A stretch of DNA of 64,000 nucleotides from Corynebacterium tuberculostearicum (lineage in GTDB: Bacteria; Actinomycetota; Actinomycetes; Mycobacteriales; Mycobacteriaceae): assembly GCF_030503735.1 (NCBI RefSeq), contig NZ_CP073096.1, positions 124,001-188,000 of the forward strand, read 5' to 3'. The position numbers and the translations under genes were made by a program. Below, in pieces: positions 45,339-54,413 of this stretch. The number at the start of each line of letters is the position of its first letter. Position 1 is the first letter of the stretch. The notes under the pieces were generated by a model, which did not search any database, had not been told where the DNA came from, and was given only the letters and a program-made list of their open reading frames with translations.

Positions 45339-45411
45339 CTCCTCCAACTGGGCTCGAACCAGTGACCCTTCGATTAACAGTCGAATGCTCTGCCAACTGA
45401 GCTATGGAGGA
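45339..45411 (-). tRNA. tRNA-Asn (anticodon GTT)
   Basis: A 73-base cloverleaf on the minus strand: acceptor TCCTCCA pairs with TGGAGGA (45340-45346), the discriminator is G (45339), the D arm is AGCTCAGTTGGCAGAGC, the anticodon loop is CTGTTAATC with GTT, and the T loop is GGTTCGAGCC. CCA is not encoded. Confidence 0.95.
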
Positions 45412-45630
45412 TTATGCGTATGCTGTACATCGAACTCGGCGTTCTCTGTGCAACGAGAATTAACTATATAGGGAATGAAGGGTTAGGTACAAATCGCCTG
45501 TAAGAAGCTAATAAACAGGAGCCTGCGAAGGCGGTTTGGTTCTCCCCGAAAGATCAGTAAGACTTTCCCGCTGAGCCAGATTTAAATTCCGTGTAGGGTA
45601 TGGGTTTGAAAGTATTCGAGAAAGGTATTC

Positions 45631-46896
45631 ATGCATTCTGAAAAGTCTCCTCAGACATTTGAAAAAGTTTGTGTGGTTGGATTGGGCTATATCGGATTGC
45701 CCACCGCTGCGTTCATTGCTTCCAAGGGAGTTCACGTCACCGGCGTTGATGTGAATTCTAAGTTCGTAGAGTCAATCAACAAAGGGGAAGTACCTTTCTT
45801 TGAGCCAGGGTTCGATGTTCTTCTAAAGCGAGTCGTAGATGAAGGGTACTTGGTAGCCCAGACCGAACAGGTTGAAGCGGATGCATATATCGTCTGCGTT
45901 CCTACCCCTTTCAAGGAAGACCACAAGGTTGATACCAAGTTCATCAATTCCGCAGTTGAAGCTATGGCCCCGTACCTGCGCCCTGGTGCATTGGTTGTTC
46001 TGGAGTCTACTTCTCCTCCAGGAACTACCGAGGATATGGCGAATTACATCCTTGAACTTCGCCCTGACCTGTCTCTTGATGAAGACGACGAAAATGCAAT
46101 TTTCGTAGCCCACTGTCCGGAGCGAGTGCTGCCGGGGCAGATTATGGAAGAGATGGAAAACAACGATCGCGTCATCGGTGGTTTGACCCCACGGGGTACG
46201 CAGCTTGCTGTTGATTTGTATGGCACCTTCTGTACGGCTGAGTTGCTGCAGACCAATGCCACGACAGCTGAGATGGCCAAGCTCACCGAGAATTCCTTTA
46301 GGGACGTGAATATCGCATTCGCTAATGAGTTGTCACTGATCAGCGACCGCTTGGGAATCGACGTGTGGGAGCTCATTGATCTGGCTAACCACCATCCACG
46401 AGTTAATATCCTGCAACCGGGACCTGGAGTTGGCGGCCACTGCATTGCAGTCGATCCTTGGTTCATCGTCTCCTCGGTTCCTGAAGAAGCGAAGATTATC
46501 AAGATGGCTCGAGACGTTAATGATGGAAAGCCAGCTTGGGTAATTGAGCAAGTTAAGGCCGCGCTTGAAGGTAAGGAGAGCTCCACAGTTGCGGCCCTTG
46601 GTATCGCCTTTAAGAACGATATCGACGATCTTCGAGAGTCCCCTTCGCTGAATATTGTGAAAAGGCTTGGTGAGGCGAACCCAGATCTAGATATCCGAGT
46701 GGTCGAACCGAATGTTGCGGAACTGCCTGATTCGCTCTCCTCAGTACCTAACTTGAAAAAGCAGGAACTAGAAACTGCCGTACATGACGCAGATGTGGTT
46801 CTACTTTTGGTTAACCACAAGGAGTTTCTCCAGATGGACACTGCCTTGCTTGAGGGAAAGTCAGTTATCGACACTAAGGGAATCTGGCGCTCTTAA
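45631..46896 (+). CDS. wecC: UDP-N-acetyl-D-mannosamine dehydrogenase
   Basis: A 421-residue UDP-sugar 6-dehydrogenase that oxidises UDP-ManNAc twice to UDP-ManNAcA. The N-terminal Rossmann fold reads VCVVGLGYIGLPTAAF. The VPTPFKEDHKVDTKFI stretch is WecC-like. GPGVGGHCIAVDPWF near residue 270 contains the catalytic cysteine. The C-terminal UDP-binding domain has ALGIAFKNDIDDLRESPSLN. WecC rather than UDP-glucose dehydrogenase is supported by the nearby wecB. AAAGG five bases before ATG 45631 is a good ribosome site. A terminator follows, so it is transcribed apart from the glycosyltransferases. Confidence 0.9.
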   Translation: MHSEKSPQTFEKVCVVGLGYIGLPTAAFIASKGVHVTGVDVNSKFVESINKGEVPFFEPGFDVLLKRVVDEGYLVAQTEQVEADAYIVCVPTPFKEDHKVDTKFINSAVEAMAPYLRPGALVVLESTSPPGTTEDMANYILELRPDLSLDEDDENAIFVAHCPERVLPGQIMEEMENNDRVIGGLTPRGTQLAVDLYGTFCTAELLQTNATTAEMAKLTENSFRDVNIAFANELSLISDRLGIDVWELIDLANHHPRVNILQPGPGVGGHCIAVDPWFIVSSVPEEAKIIKMARDVNDGKPAWVIEQVKAALEGKESSTVAALGIAFKNDIDDLRESPSLNIVKRLGEANPDLDIRVVEPNVAELPDSLSSVPNLKKQELETAVHDADVVLLLVNHKEFLQMDTALLEGKSVIDTKGIWRS

Positions 46897-46907
46897 TAGT
46901 GATTCGT

Positions 46908-46946
46908 GGGAGGCGCCAAAATAATTTGGTGCCTCCCAGTCTCTTT
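46908..46946 (+). terminator. Terminator after wecC
   Basis: A thirteen-base stem (46908-46920 with 46925-46937, one wobble, arm GGGAGGCGCCAAA) with a four-base loop, followed by AGTCTCTTT. Confidence 0.8.
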
Positions 46947-47089
46947 ACAAAGTTGAAGTACTCCCTAAGCCACGTTCCTTTGAGACCCTGGCTTATACTG
47001 TCCTAATAAGCGCAAATTGGTCTTTGAGTAGACAATTTTTGATTAGGATATTAGTTCCCTTTTGGTCTGAGCGAAGGTGGGAGCCTTTC

Positions 47090-48385
47090 TTGAAAATCCT
47101 GGTGATATCGCAGTATTGGTATCCGGAAAATGGCGTACCTCAACGGCGTTGGACTTGGCTTTCAGGTTTGCTTAGGGACAAATTTACACTTGAAGTCATT
47201 GCTCCACCCCCGCACTATCGTAGAAATCTGAAGCTTCTAGCTTGGGTAAGGCAGGTTGTTGGGCGTGGCTGGAGAGATTTAGAGTTTGGCCCCTCAGGTG
47301 AAAAAATTCATCGAACCTTTTTCATTCCAAGTGGAAATTCATTAACACAGAAGGCACTGAATCAGCTTACGGTCGCCATGGGAATGATGCTAAAACTTTC
47401 CGTTTTGAGTTTTAGCCGTTCGTCTAGAAAGCCAGATGTAATCATCGGTACTGTACCTGCATTGCCTACTGCCGTAGTTACTTATTTTGCGTCGAAGGTA
47501 CTGCGTGCTCCGTACGTAATTGATTTGCGCGACGCTTGGCCAGATCTTCTTTCTCAATCTGACCAGTGGAATAGAAGCGTCGGTTCCCGCTCGTTTCGAG
47601 AGTTACTCCTTTCGCATGGACCCCTGCAAGGTGCTTCATGGTTGACGGACCGATCGGTTAATTGGGTCCTTGAACATTCGAGCGGAGTGATGGTGACCTC
47701 GAGCCACTTGGAGAAAAACCTAAGGAATAGATTTTCCAATATCGGTCGTGAAATACCCCTAGTAACTATCCGGAATGTGTTCCCCTCGCGGACTGATTTT
47801 GTACACCGTTATGTGAGTGAAGATGACAAGCGGGCTTTGAATGTCCTTTATGCAGGGACCATCGGTAGAGCTCAAAACCTTGCCAATGCCGTTGAAGCGG
47901 CGAGGATAGCCGCTACCGCGGGTGTTGACGTTCATTTAAGATTTGTGGGTGCCGGGGCTGCGAAAGAAGCTTTGAGCGAAATGGCTGAGGAACTCAAGGT
48001 TCGTGCCGAATTCTATTTTCGCCGGCCAGCTGATGCGCTCGATGAGCATTACGAATGGGCCGATACTGCGTTGGTGCATCTAACCGATTGGGAGCCTCTA
48101 GAGCGAGCCGTTCCTTCAAAAACTTATGAGTTAATGTCATCCGGCCTGCACATTTCCGGTGTAGTGGCGGGAGAAGCTGCGGAGATCATTGAAGGCTGCA
48201 ATGCAGGTGAAGTTGTTCCTCCTGAGAAGCCCGAAGAGCTTGCCGCCCTGTGGGTACGGTTAGCAAAAAATCCTAGTCAACTCCGTGTAGGAAGTCTCGG
48301 CAAAGAATGGGTCGAAAAAGAAAGAACTAAAATCGCCCCAGAAAAACTTCATTCCTTCATTCGTAACGTTATTGGAGATAAGTAG
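47090..48385 (+). CDS. GT4 glycosyltransferase (WbuB-like)
   Basis: A 431-residue GT-B retaining glycosyltransferase, first gene of the AT-richer polysaccharide block. The N-terminal domain opens KILVISQYWYPENGVPQRRW, typical of GT4 enzymes such as WbuB. APYVIDLRDAWPD follows near 145. In the C-terminal nucleotide-sugar domain LNVLYAGTIGRAQNL and VPSKTYELMSSGLHISG, followed by GEAAEII, supply the usual donor-binding glutamates. The start TTG 47090 is chosen because GGGAG lies six bases upstream and it gives the conventional N-terminus; a longer frame to 47024 lacks both. A -10-like TATACT at 46994-46999 may be the promoter. Donor and acceptor sugars are unknown. Confidence 0.85.
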   Translation: MKILVISQYWYPENGVPQRRWTWLSGLLRDKFTLEVIAPPPHYRRNLKLLAWVRQVVGRGWRDLEFGPSGEKIHRTFFIPSGNSLTQKALNQLTVAMGMMLKLSVLSFSRSSRKPDVIIGTVPALPTAVVTYFASKVLRAPYVIDLRDAWPDLLSQSDQWNRSVGSRSFRELLLSHGPLQGASWLTDRSVNWVLEHSSGVMVTSSHLEKNLRNRFSNIGREIPLVTIRNVFPSRTDFVHRYVSEDDKRALNVLYAGTIGRAQNLANAVEAARIAATAGVDVHLRFVGAGAAKEALSEMAEELKVRAEFYFRRPADALDEHYEWADTALVHLTDWEPLERAVPSKTYELMSSGLHISGVVAGEAAEIIEGCNAGEVVPPEKPEELAALWVRLAKNPSQLRVGSLGKEWVEKERTKIAPEKLHSFIRNVIGDK

Positions 48386-48386
48386 G

Positions 48387-49814
48387 ATGTGGCTTCGTCC
48401 CTACTTTTCCCTTCCATCAATCATCATCAGCCTGTTGTGGGAAAATCCCATCGAATTCTGCCTGAAGGTACAGCAGCGGTTTGGGATTCGCCTTCGGATG
48501 GCCTTTAAGAATGAAACTTCTGCGCCTTTTTGGAATACTAAGGAACCGCGCAACTATGAATTGCCGGGACAAATTCATCGAAGCACGAGGGGCTCGAAAG
48601 ATGAGCGGAAGGCAGTGCTTTATTTCGCCAATAATTCGACGCCCTATACCCAATCGGGTTACACCGTACGGACTCATGGCATGCTTAGGGCGCATAACAA
48701 AATAAACTCAAGAAAGATAATTTGCGTTACTCGTCTTGGCTATCCTTTGGTCGTGGGCCGCATCCCAAAGTCTAGGGAAGATGTTCTCGACGGCGTTACT
48801 TATCGTAGGATCGTTCCGCGGTTTTTCCCTCTGAGCAGTCGGCTTCGTGCTCGAGAGGAAATTCGAGAACTGACGAAAATTGCTGAGTCAGAGCAGGTCG
48901 GAATCATTCATACGACTACTGATTTTAGAAATGCATACGTAGCATCTCAGGTGGCGAAGCGGCTTTCGATTCCGTGGATTTATGAAGTGAGGGGAGAGCG
49001 GGAGAATACGTGGCTAAGCCAGTTTGAAGCTGCGGAGAGAAAAGCGGCTGCTGCGTCCGGATACTATAACTATGCCCACGAAAAAGAAATGGAAGCGGCG
49101 AGGAAAGCGGGCAGTGCCATTTTTCTCAGTGAGGTGGCAAAAGAATATGCTGTTTCAAACGGAATTGACCCACGCCTGGCTTGGGTAATTCCGAATAGTC
49201 TGCCTGAAGGCGGTAAAGCCGCGGAAGGCCATGATTCGGCCCAAAAGCTTGTTTCATCATTGCTCGATAACAACAAGATATATATCGGGACCGTGTCTAG
49301 TCTTGTGCATTACGAGGGCTTATCTATCGTTATACGGGCATTGCCCTACCTGCCAGTGGAAGTTAATGCTCTTTTTGTAGGTGATGGAATAGAGCGACGC
49401 CGGCTTGAAGCACTCGCCAGATCATTGGGAGTACGCGACAGGGTAGTTTTCGCTGGGAAGCAACCAACTGAATCGATAGGTGAGTGGTATCGTGCGCTTG
49501 ACGTTTTTGTTGTACCACGAATTTCTAGCCTAGTTACTGCGAGGGTAACTCCAATCAAACCTCTAGAAGCCATGCGAGTAGGAATTCCAGTCTTGGCATC
49601 AGATCTCCCAGCACTTCATGAAGTCACTGGAGAATTTGCGGTCTATTTTGCACCCGAGCAATTAGAAGATTTTGTAAGAAAGATAAAGATGATTCTTGAC
49701 GGCAACGTTGAGACAGACCAAGAACGAGTTGACCAGTGGCTGCGAACCAGAACTTGGGAACATAACGTGAAGAAACTAGAAGCGTTGTATAGCGAACTGA
49801 CTGGAGGTAAGTAG
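48387..49814 (+). CDS. GT4 glycosyltransferase
   Basis: A 475-residue GT-B glycosyltransferase. After about 70 atypical N-terminal residues comes the acceptor-side motif YTQSGYTVRTHGMLRAH. In the C-terminal GT4 domain YIGTVSSLVHYEGLSIVIRA (about residue 298), FVGDGIERRRLEALA, VFAGKQP and the donor-site region VTPIKPLEAMRVGIPVLASD follow. It is soluble or peripherally membrane-bound. The start ATG 48387 follows the previous stop by one base, with GGAG eight bases before it; the frame opens a little earlier, at TTG 48372. It sits between a GT4 gene and a CgeB-like/GT2 gene in one operon. Sugar specificity is unknown. Confidence 0.83.
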   Translation: MWLRPYFSLPSIIISLLWENPIEFCLKVQQRFGIRLRMAFKNETSAPFWNTKEPRNYELPGQIHRSTRGSKDERKAVLYFANNSTPYTQSGYTVRTHGMLRAHNKINSRKIICVTRLGYPLVVGRIPKSREDVLDGVTYRRIVPRFFPLSSRLRAREEIRELTKIAESEQVGIIHTTTDFRNAYVASQVAKRLSIPWIYEVRGERENTWLSQFEAAERKAAAASGYYNYAHEKEMEAARKAGSAIFLSEVAKEYAVSNGIDPRLAWVIPNSLPEGGKAAEGHDSAQKLVSSLLDNNKIYIGTVSSLVHYEGLSIVIRALPYLPVEVNALFVGDGIERRRLEALARSLGVRDRVVFAGKQPTESIGEWYRALDVFVVPRISSLVTARVTPIKPLEAMRVGIPVLASDLPALHEVTGEFAVYFAPEQLEDFVRKIKMILDGNVETDQERVDQWLRTRTWEHNVKKLEALYSELTGGK

Positions 49815-51710
49815 ATGAATTTTGAATACTATTTGACCACTGTTCGCAGTGGTCTTACAAAAGCAGTTCGAAATACAAAGGCGAACGGAATTCGTAATAC
49901 TCGGCAGAAGGCATTCAGGCTATTAAATAATAAACTGGTTTTGAGGAATACTCACGACCCACTACATGTAAAACCACTTCCTCCAAGTTTTAAAAGCCAA
50001 CGCTTTGGCTCTGTAAAAGTTGGAGTCATCATGGATGATTTTTCCCTCGAAGTATGGAGTGAGGAATTCCATACTATTCCTCTCGACTCGGAAAAATTTG
50101 AGACACAACTGGCTGATGGGAATTCGCCGAAAATTGACCTTCTTTTCGTAGAGTCTTCTTGGAATGGAAACAACGGAAAGTGGAAATATCAACTCGCAGG
50201 TCAGAACGCTCCTTCTGAAAAGCTGGGAGAGCTAGTTAGAGCATGCAAACGTTGGGGAATTCCGACGGCATTCTGGAATAAGGAGGATCCGCCTCATTTC
50301 CACGATTTCTTGGGAACAGCAAAGCTTTTCGACATAGTTTTTACCACCGCTGAAGAAAAAATTCCTGAATATATCGAAGAATTAGGGCATGACAGGATCT
50401 ATTGTCTGCCTTTTGCAGCCCAGCCAAAGCTGCATAATCCCATCCGGCTCAGCGGCGATGAAAAGCCTGGAGATATTGCTTTTGCGGGTATGTATTTTAA
50501 GCACAAGTTTCGAGAACGCAGGGAGCAGATGGACTTACTCCTGGGCGCCGCCGCAGCTGTGGCTCCGCGGATGCAGGCAGGATTGGCTATCTATTCGCGA
50601 TATTCAGGTGGTGATGAGCGCTATCAGTTCCCCGCGCCATTTGATAAGTACGTAGTCGGCGGCTTGCCTTATAAGAAAATGGTCTCGGCATACCGCCAGC
50701 ACAAGGTATTTCTGAACGTTAATTCGGTTGTGGACAGCACTTCGATGTGTTCTAGGAGAGTTTTTGAAATCTTGGCTTCTGGAACTGTCGTTGTAAGTAC
50801 CCCCAGCGAAGCGATACATCAATTTTTCAACAAAGAAGAGCTACCAACAGTGAGCGATGGAGTCGAGGCGCAACACCTGCTGCGGGCTCTAGTGAATTCG
50901 AAAGAATTGCGTGACCGAATAGTCCATAAAGCGCAGCGGAAAATTTGGGCTCAGCACACTTATGAAAAGCGAGCTAAGTTTGTGCTTGAAAAGACACTTG
51001 GTTTCGCTAACGAGCAGACTGAAAAGCCGCGGATTTCTGTTATAAGTTCTACTAACCGGCCTAACCAAATTCAGCATTTGCTTGAACAAGTCGGGCGACA
51101 ATGTGGTGTGGAAATTGAACTGTGCTTGGCGCTTCACGGTTTTGATGAACAAGAAGTCGATCTTCCTCAACTGCAAGCGCAAAGTAATGTTCGAAATCTT
51201 AAAGTGGTGGAAGTTTCCTCCGCCGAGAGCCTAGGTAATTGTTTAAATCGCCTGGTTGAGCTTTCCACTGGGGACTTCATTGCGAAAATGGATGATGACG
51301 ATGAATACGGTCGGCATTATCTTCTTGACCAGTACTATTCTCTGAAATACTCTGGGGCCGATCTAGTTGGCAAGCAGGCTGTGTATGTGTCCTTAGAGGA
51401 AAGCTCAATTATTGCGCTAAAAAACTCGGTAAAGGAACATCGTTGGACTGACTTCGTCGCTGGCCCAACCTTATTTGGACCTCGTTCTACATTTGAAGCT
51501 CACCGTTTTGAAGATAGAACAAATGGTGAAGATTCTGCCTTTCTTTCTAGTCTTGTTAAGGCAGGAAAGCGCATCTATTCTGCGGATCGATTTAATTTCC
51601 TACAGGTCCGAGGAAAAACAAATCATACTTGGGGTTCTAAAGACCTAGAATTTTTAGCCAATAGCGAGGTAGTACTTTTTAATACCTTCAGAGATCATTT
51701 CGATTTCTGA
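49815..51710 (+). CDS. Two-domain CgeB-like/GT2 glycosyltransferase
   Basis: A 631-residue protein. Residues about 65-395 are a CgeB-like GT-B domain: VGVIMDDFSLEVW, FWNKEDPPHFHDF, FTTAEEKIPEYIEELG, the KLHNP segment, and CSRRVFEILASGTVVVSTPS. Residues about 405-630 are a GT2 (GT-A) domain with ISVISSTNRPNQI, a SLGNCLNRLVELSTGDFIAK stretch and the metal-binding DDDDEYG; a later GEDSAF fits the catalytic acid region. The two-domain layout suggests two transfer steps or a chain-building enzyme. GGAGG precedes ATG 49815. It is paralogous to the 883-residue protein at 55.7-58.4 kb. Its 3' end overlaps the convergent ATPase gene by 16 bases. Confidence 0.8.
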   Translation: MNFEYYLTTVRSGLTKAVRNTKANGIRNTRQKAFRLLNNKLVLRNTHDPLHVKPLPPSFKSQRFGSVKVGVIMDDFSLEVWSEEFHTIPLDSEKFETQLADGNSPKIDLLFVESSWNGNNGKWKYQLAGQNAPSEKLGELVRACKRWGIPTAFWNKEDPPHFHDFLGTAKLFDIVFTTAEEKIPEYIEELGHDRIYCLPFAAQPKLHNPIRLSGDEKPGDIAFAGMYFKHKFRERREQMDLLLGAAAAVAPRMQAGLAIYSRYSGGDERYQFPAPFDKYVVGGLPYKKMVSAYRQHKVFLNVNSVVDSTSMCSRRVFEILASGTVVVSTPSEAIHQFFNKEELPTVSDGVEAQHLLRALVNSKELRDRIVHKAQRKIWAQHTYEKRAKFVLEKTLGFANEQTEKPRISVISSTNRPNQIQHLLEQVGRQCGVEIELCLALHGFDEQEVDLPQLQAQSNVRNLKVVEVSSAESLGNCLNRLVELSTGDFIAKMDDDDEYGRHYLLDQYYSLKYSGADLVGKQAVYVSLEESSIIALKNSVKEHRWTDFVAGPTLFGPRSTFEAHRFEDRTNGEDSAFLSSLVKAGKRIYSADRFNFLQVRGKTNHTWGSKDLEFLANSEVVLFNTFRDHFDF

Positions 51711-52543
51711 GCGGAGCCCTTATTTAGGGCTTTCTCCGCTTCGTCGTCGAAGATTATCTTTGGCTCTTCGAATCTACTTCGCATCTTTTCGATGATGGCG
51801 TCTGCTTCTTCATCCTTCCCAGTCGCGGCGCGGTTGCCCCAGACTCGGTAAGATTTAGCAACTTGTTGTGCCGGCCCATCAGCAATCATTTCTCCCTCGT
51901 GAAGCCAAATCGCTCGAGAGCAGTGTTCTTGGATAGTGGTGGCACCATGGGACACCAAGAAAACGGTTCCGGCTGTGTCTAAGAAGTCGTTCATTCGCTC
52001 CTTGGCCTTTGCAGCGAATGTTGAGTCACCAGTTGATAGTGCCTCATCAATAAGGAGAATCTCCCGTTTGACTGAGGTGGCAATCGCAAATTTTAAGCGA
52101 GCTGTCATACCCGATGAGTAGGTCTTTAGCGGTCTATCAATGGCGTCTTCAAGGTCCGCCCATTCAATTACGCTAGGAATAAGCTCGTTAACTTCATCAG
52201 GTTGAAGGCCCATAGCTAGTAGACCTAGCTTCGTATTATCGCGACCCGACATTTGCCGCTGGAGCGCAGCGGATACGCCCAACATGGTCGGTTTGGCGGA
52301 GACATAAACCTCACCTCTAGAGGGGGATTCTGCCCCAGCCATTAGGCGAATCAGGGTTGATTTTCCTGAGCCATTTTTTCCTAAGATACCAATGGATTCG
52401 CCCGAGTGAGCAACAAAAGAAGCTGACTCCAGGGCGCGAACTTCCTTCATTCGGCTACGGAAAAGGCCTATATTGGACCCGTTTTTAGAAACGAAATAAG
52501 ACTTGCCAAGCTTCCTGGCGACAACAGTTGTCTTATTTGACAC
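51695..52543 (-). CDS. Polysaccharide ABC exporter, ATP-binding subunit (Wzt/TagH-like)
   Basis: A 282-residue ATPase driving export of a lipid-linked polysaccharide. Walker A is GILGKNGSGKST (about residue 52). The polysaccharide-family signature is TYSSGMTARLKFAIATS rather than the usual LSGGQ. Walker B is ILLIDEALSTGD. There is no C-terminal carbohydrate-binding domain as in E. coli O9a Wzt, so chain-end recognition, if any, lies elsewhere. The start GTG 52543 has AAAGG eight bases upstream and overlaps the permease stop by 11 bases. The 3' end overlaps the convergent glycosyltransferase gene by 16 bases, an unusually tight junction. Confidence 0.9.
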   Translation of the reverse strand: MSNKTTVVARKLGKSYFVSKNGSNIGLFRSRMKEVRALESASFVAHSGESIGILGKNGSGKSTLIRLMAGAESPSRGEVYVSAKPTMLGVSAALQRQMSGRDNTKLGLLAMGLQPDEVNELIPSVIEWADLEDAIDRPLKTYSSGMTARLKFAIATSVKREILLIDEALSTGDSTFAAKAKERMNDFLDTAGTVFLVSHGATTIQEHCSRAIWLHEGEMIADGPAQQVAKSYRVWGNRAATGKDEEADAIIEKMRSRFEEPKIIFDDEAEKALNKGSAQKSK

Positions 52544-53480
52544 TCGCGTACCTTTCTTCGGCCTTCCAGAAGAATATAAACCCAAGGATGAGGAGACCAA
52601 AACTCCAAGCAATCAAATGGATCCAGGAGGATAGATCAGGAAGCTTATTGTAGATCGTGACGTCTCTGCACGCCTGAAGGAAGATATACCCTGGATTGTT
52701 CTCCATGATTTCTTGCGCTGTCGGGCTACCGCTAAACCTATCGACAGAGAAAAACACACCTGAAGTGAAAAACAGCGCGCGGCTGAGAACACCGACTAGT
52801 GCTTTCAGATCTGGGATGAAAGCTGTTAGCCGGGCAATGATAAAAATTACGCCCAAAATTAGTAGGTGGGCCAGGATATATAGGGGGATAATGAGAAAAA
52901 TCTCCCAAGAGGGGCCTTGTGGCCACTGGAAAGCGAAAGACAGGACAATTGAGATAATTGCGGGAGGAAGGTTGTCAATGAACTGCTTTGTAACTAAGGC
53001 AATCGGGAGAGCTGCTTTGGGGAAAGAAAATGAGGATATAAGACCGTAACTACTTTGAATGAGCTTAGTACCACTGTTTAAACCAGTCGTGATGAATCCG
53101 AAGAAGATTACGCCAATTGTTAGGTATCCAAGAAAGTTGTCAATTCCCCTAGAAGTCTTGAGGATGACACCGAAGATAAACGCATAAACCATGACGTCGA
53201 TAAGCGGCTGAATGATGATCCATGCTCTACCCAGCAGTAAATCGCGGGATGACTTAAATGCTTTGCTACGTGCGTCGAAATAAATAAAGTGCCGCAGCTT
53301 CCATAACTGGGAAACGTAGTCTGAAAATCGCGGGAGTGCGTTAATAGTCTCGAGTGGCTCGCGAGGCACTAGGACTGTTGCTGCTTTCCCCTTTTCCAGT
53401 TCATTGCTCAGAACTAAGCTTTGTACATCAATAGAGCTGGAAGATTGGGCGTGTGTGCTCCTAGAACGGCGTCTAATCAT
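52533..53480 (-). CDS. Polysaccharide ABC exporter, permease subunit (Wzm/TagG-like)
   Basis: A 315-residue ABC-2 type permease with six predicted helices (from about residue 105 to 305) preceded by an unusually long charged cytosolic N-terminus (about 85 residues, starting MIRRRSRSTHAQSSSS). Typical features are the amphipathic FIYFDARSKAFKSSRDLLLG segment before helix 1 and the final ILGFIFFWKAEERYASVK. It pairs with the adjacent ATPase to move a polyprenyl-linked polymer across the membrane. ATG 53480 is preceded by AGGAG at 11 bases; a TTG at 53507 would add nine residues. It is divergent from the DUF6270-like gene. Confidence 0.88.
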   Translation of the reverse strand: MIRRRSRSTHAQSSSSIDVQSLVLSNELEKGKAATVLVPREPLETINALPRFSDYVSQLWKLRHFIYFDARSKAFKSSRDLLLGRAWIIIQPLIDVMVYAFIFGVILKTSRGIDNFLGYLTIGVIFFGFITTGLNSGTKLIQSSYGLISSFSFPKAALPIALVTKQFIDNLPPAIISIVLSFAFQWPQGPSWEIFLIIPLYILAHLLILGVIFIIARLTAFIPDLKALVGVLSRALFFTSGVFFSVDRFSGSPTAQEIMENNPGYIFLQACRDVTIYNKLPDLSSWIHLIAWSFGLLILGFIFFWKAEERYASVK

Positions 53481-53603
53481 GCGGTAACGAACTCCTGACC
53501 AAAACAACTTTCCTTACCATAGTACGAGTTAAGACAACCAGTGCCTAGCAGAGCCATGCGCCGTAAAGCTATAGGTCTGTGTCAGTGTTATATGCTGGGC
53601 GGT

Positions 53604-54380
53604 ATGCAAGATTCGGCAGAGGCTTTTGACCTGTCTATAGAGGCGTGGAGAGTTTTTGTATATGGGGGCTGCGTGAGCCGCGACACCGTGGCGTTCGCTG
53701 ACCCCCATGCTTATAGTCTTGCGAAATATGTTGCGAGAAACTCTTTGCTCTCTGTGGGCACAGATGCGCGCGTTAACTTACCGGAGTTATCCCTCCCTAG
53801 TGCATTTCAGAAGAAGATGGTGGACTTAGATGCTTCCGGCGCGCTTTTACAAGAGCTCAGGAAAATGCGCGGTGTGGATGTGATCCTGTGGGACCTAAAC
53901 ATAGAGCGTTCTGGTGTCTGGCAATTCAGTGACGGGACGGTCGTAACTAACAGCGCAGAGCTTAAACGAGTCGAAGAAGTAGCGCCGGTCCTAGAAGACG
54001 CGAAATTCATTGCTTTTGGTTCAGAAGAGCATTACGCACGGTGGTGTGCAGCAGCTACGATGTTCGTCGCGATTCTGCAGGAACTAGAACTCAAGGAACG
54101 ACTCTTGGTGTTAGCCCCAGAGTGGGCTGTAAGAGATACTCACGGTAAAAAGAATAAGAAGGTTGCTGGAAAATCTATTGAGTTCTACAACGATGTCTTT
54201 TCAAATTACCTGGCCCACCTTGAAACCCTTGGTATTAGGATTGTGCGCTTAGCTAATACGATCAGTGACCCGGAGCATAAATGGGGTAGCGCCCCGTTTC
54301 ATTATGAAAAGGGGCTGTACCAGGAACTCGACAAGGAAATCCGGAGTTTTGCCCGAAAGAAGAACCCCTTCGACCGGTAA
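53604..54380 (+). CDS. DUF6270-like protein
   Basis: A 258-residue soluble protein. The N-terminal motif VFVYGGCVSRDTVAFAD and the C-terminal motif SDPEHKWGSAPFHYEKGLYQ match the layout of DUF6270 proteins found in polysaccharide loci. The conserved G-x-C-x-S-R-D start and the D-x-x-H end are reminiscent of an SGNH-type hydrolase or acyltransferase, with the Ser near the N-terminus and Asp/His near the C-terminus; this is inference. Codon use is AT-rich, like the surrounding genes. The start is uncertain among ATG 53604, ATG 53592 and a longer frame from 53541, none with a Shine-Dalgarno. Confidence 0.65.
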   Translation: MQDSAEAFDLSIEAWRVFVYGGCVSRDTVAFADPHAYSLAKYVARNSLLSVGTDARVNLPELSLPSAFQKKMVDLDASGALLQELRKMRGVDVILWDLNIERSGVWQFSDGTVVTNSAELKRVEEVAPVLEDAKFIAFGSEEHYARWCAAATMFVAILQELELKERLLVLAPEWAVRDTHGKKNKKVAGKSIEFYNDVFSNYLAHLETLGIRIVRLANTISDPEHKWGSAPFHYEKGLYQELDKEIRSFARKKNPFDR

Positions 54381-54413
54381 GTAGGCGATTTTGAAGAGCA
54401 GCCAGCGCATGTC

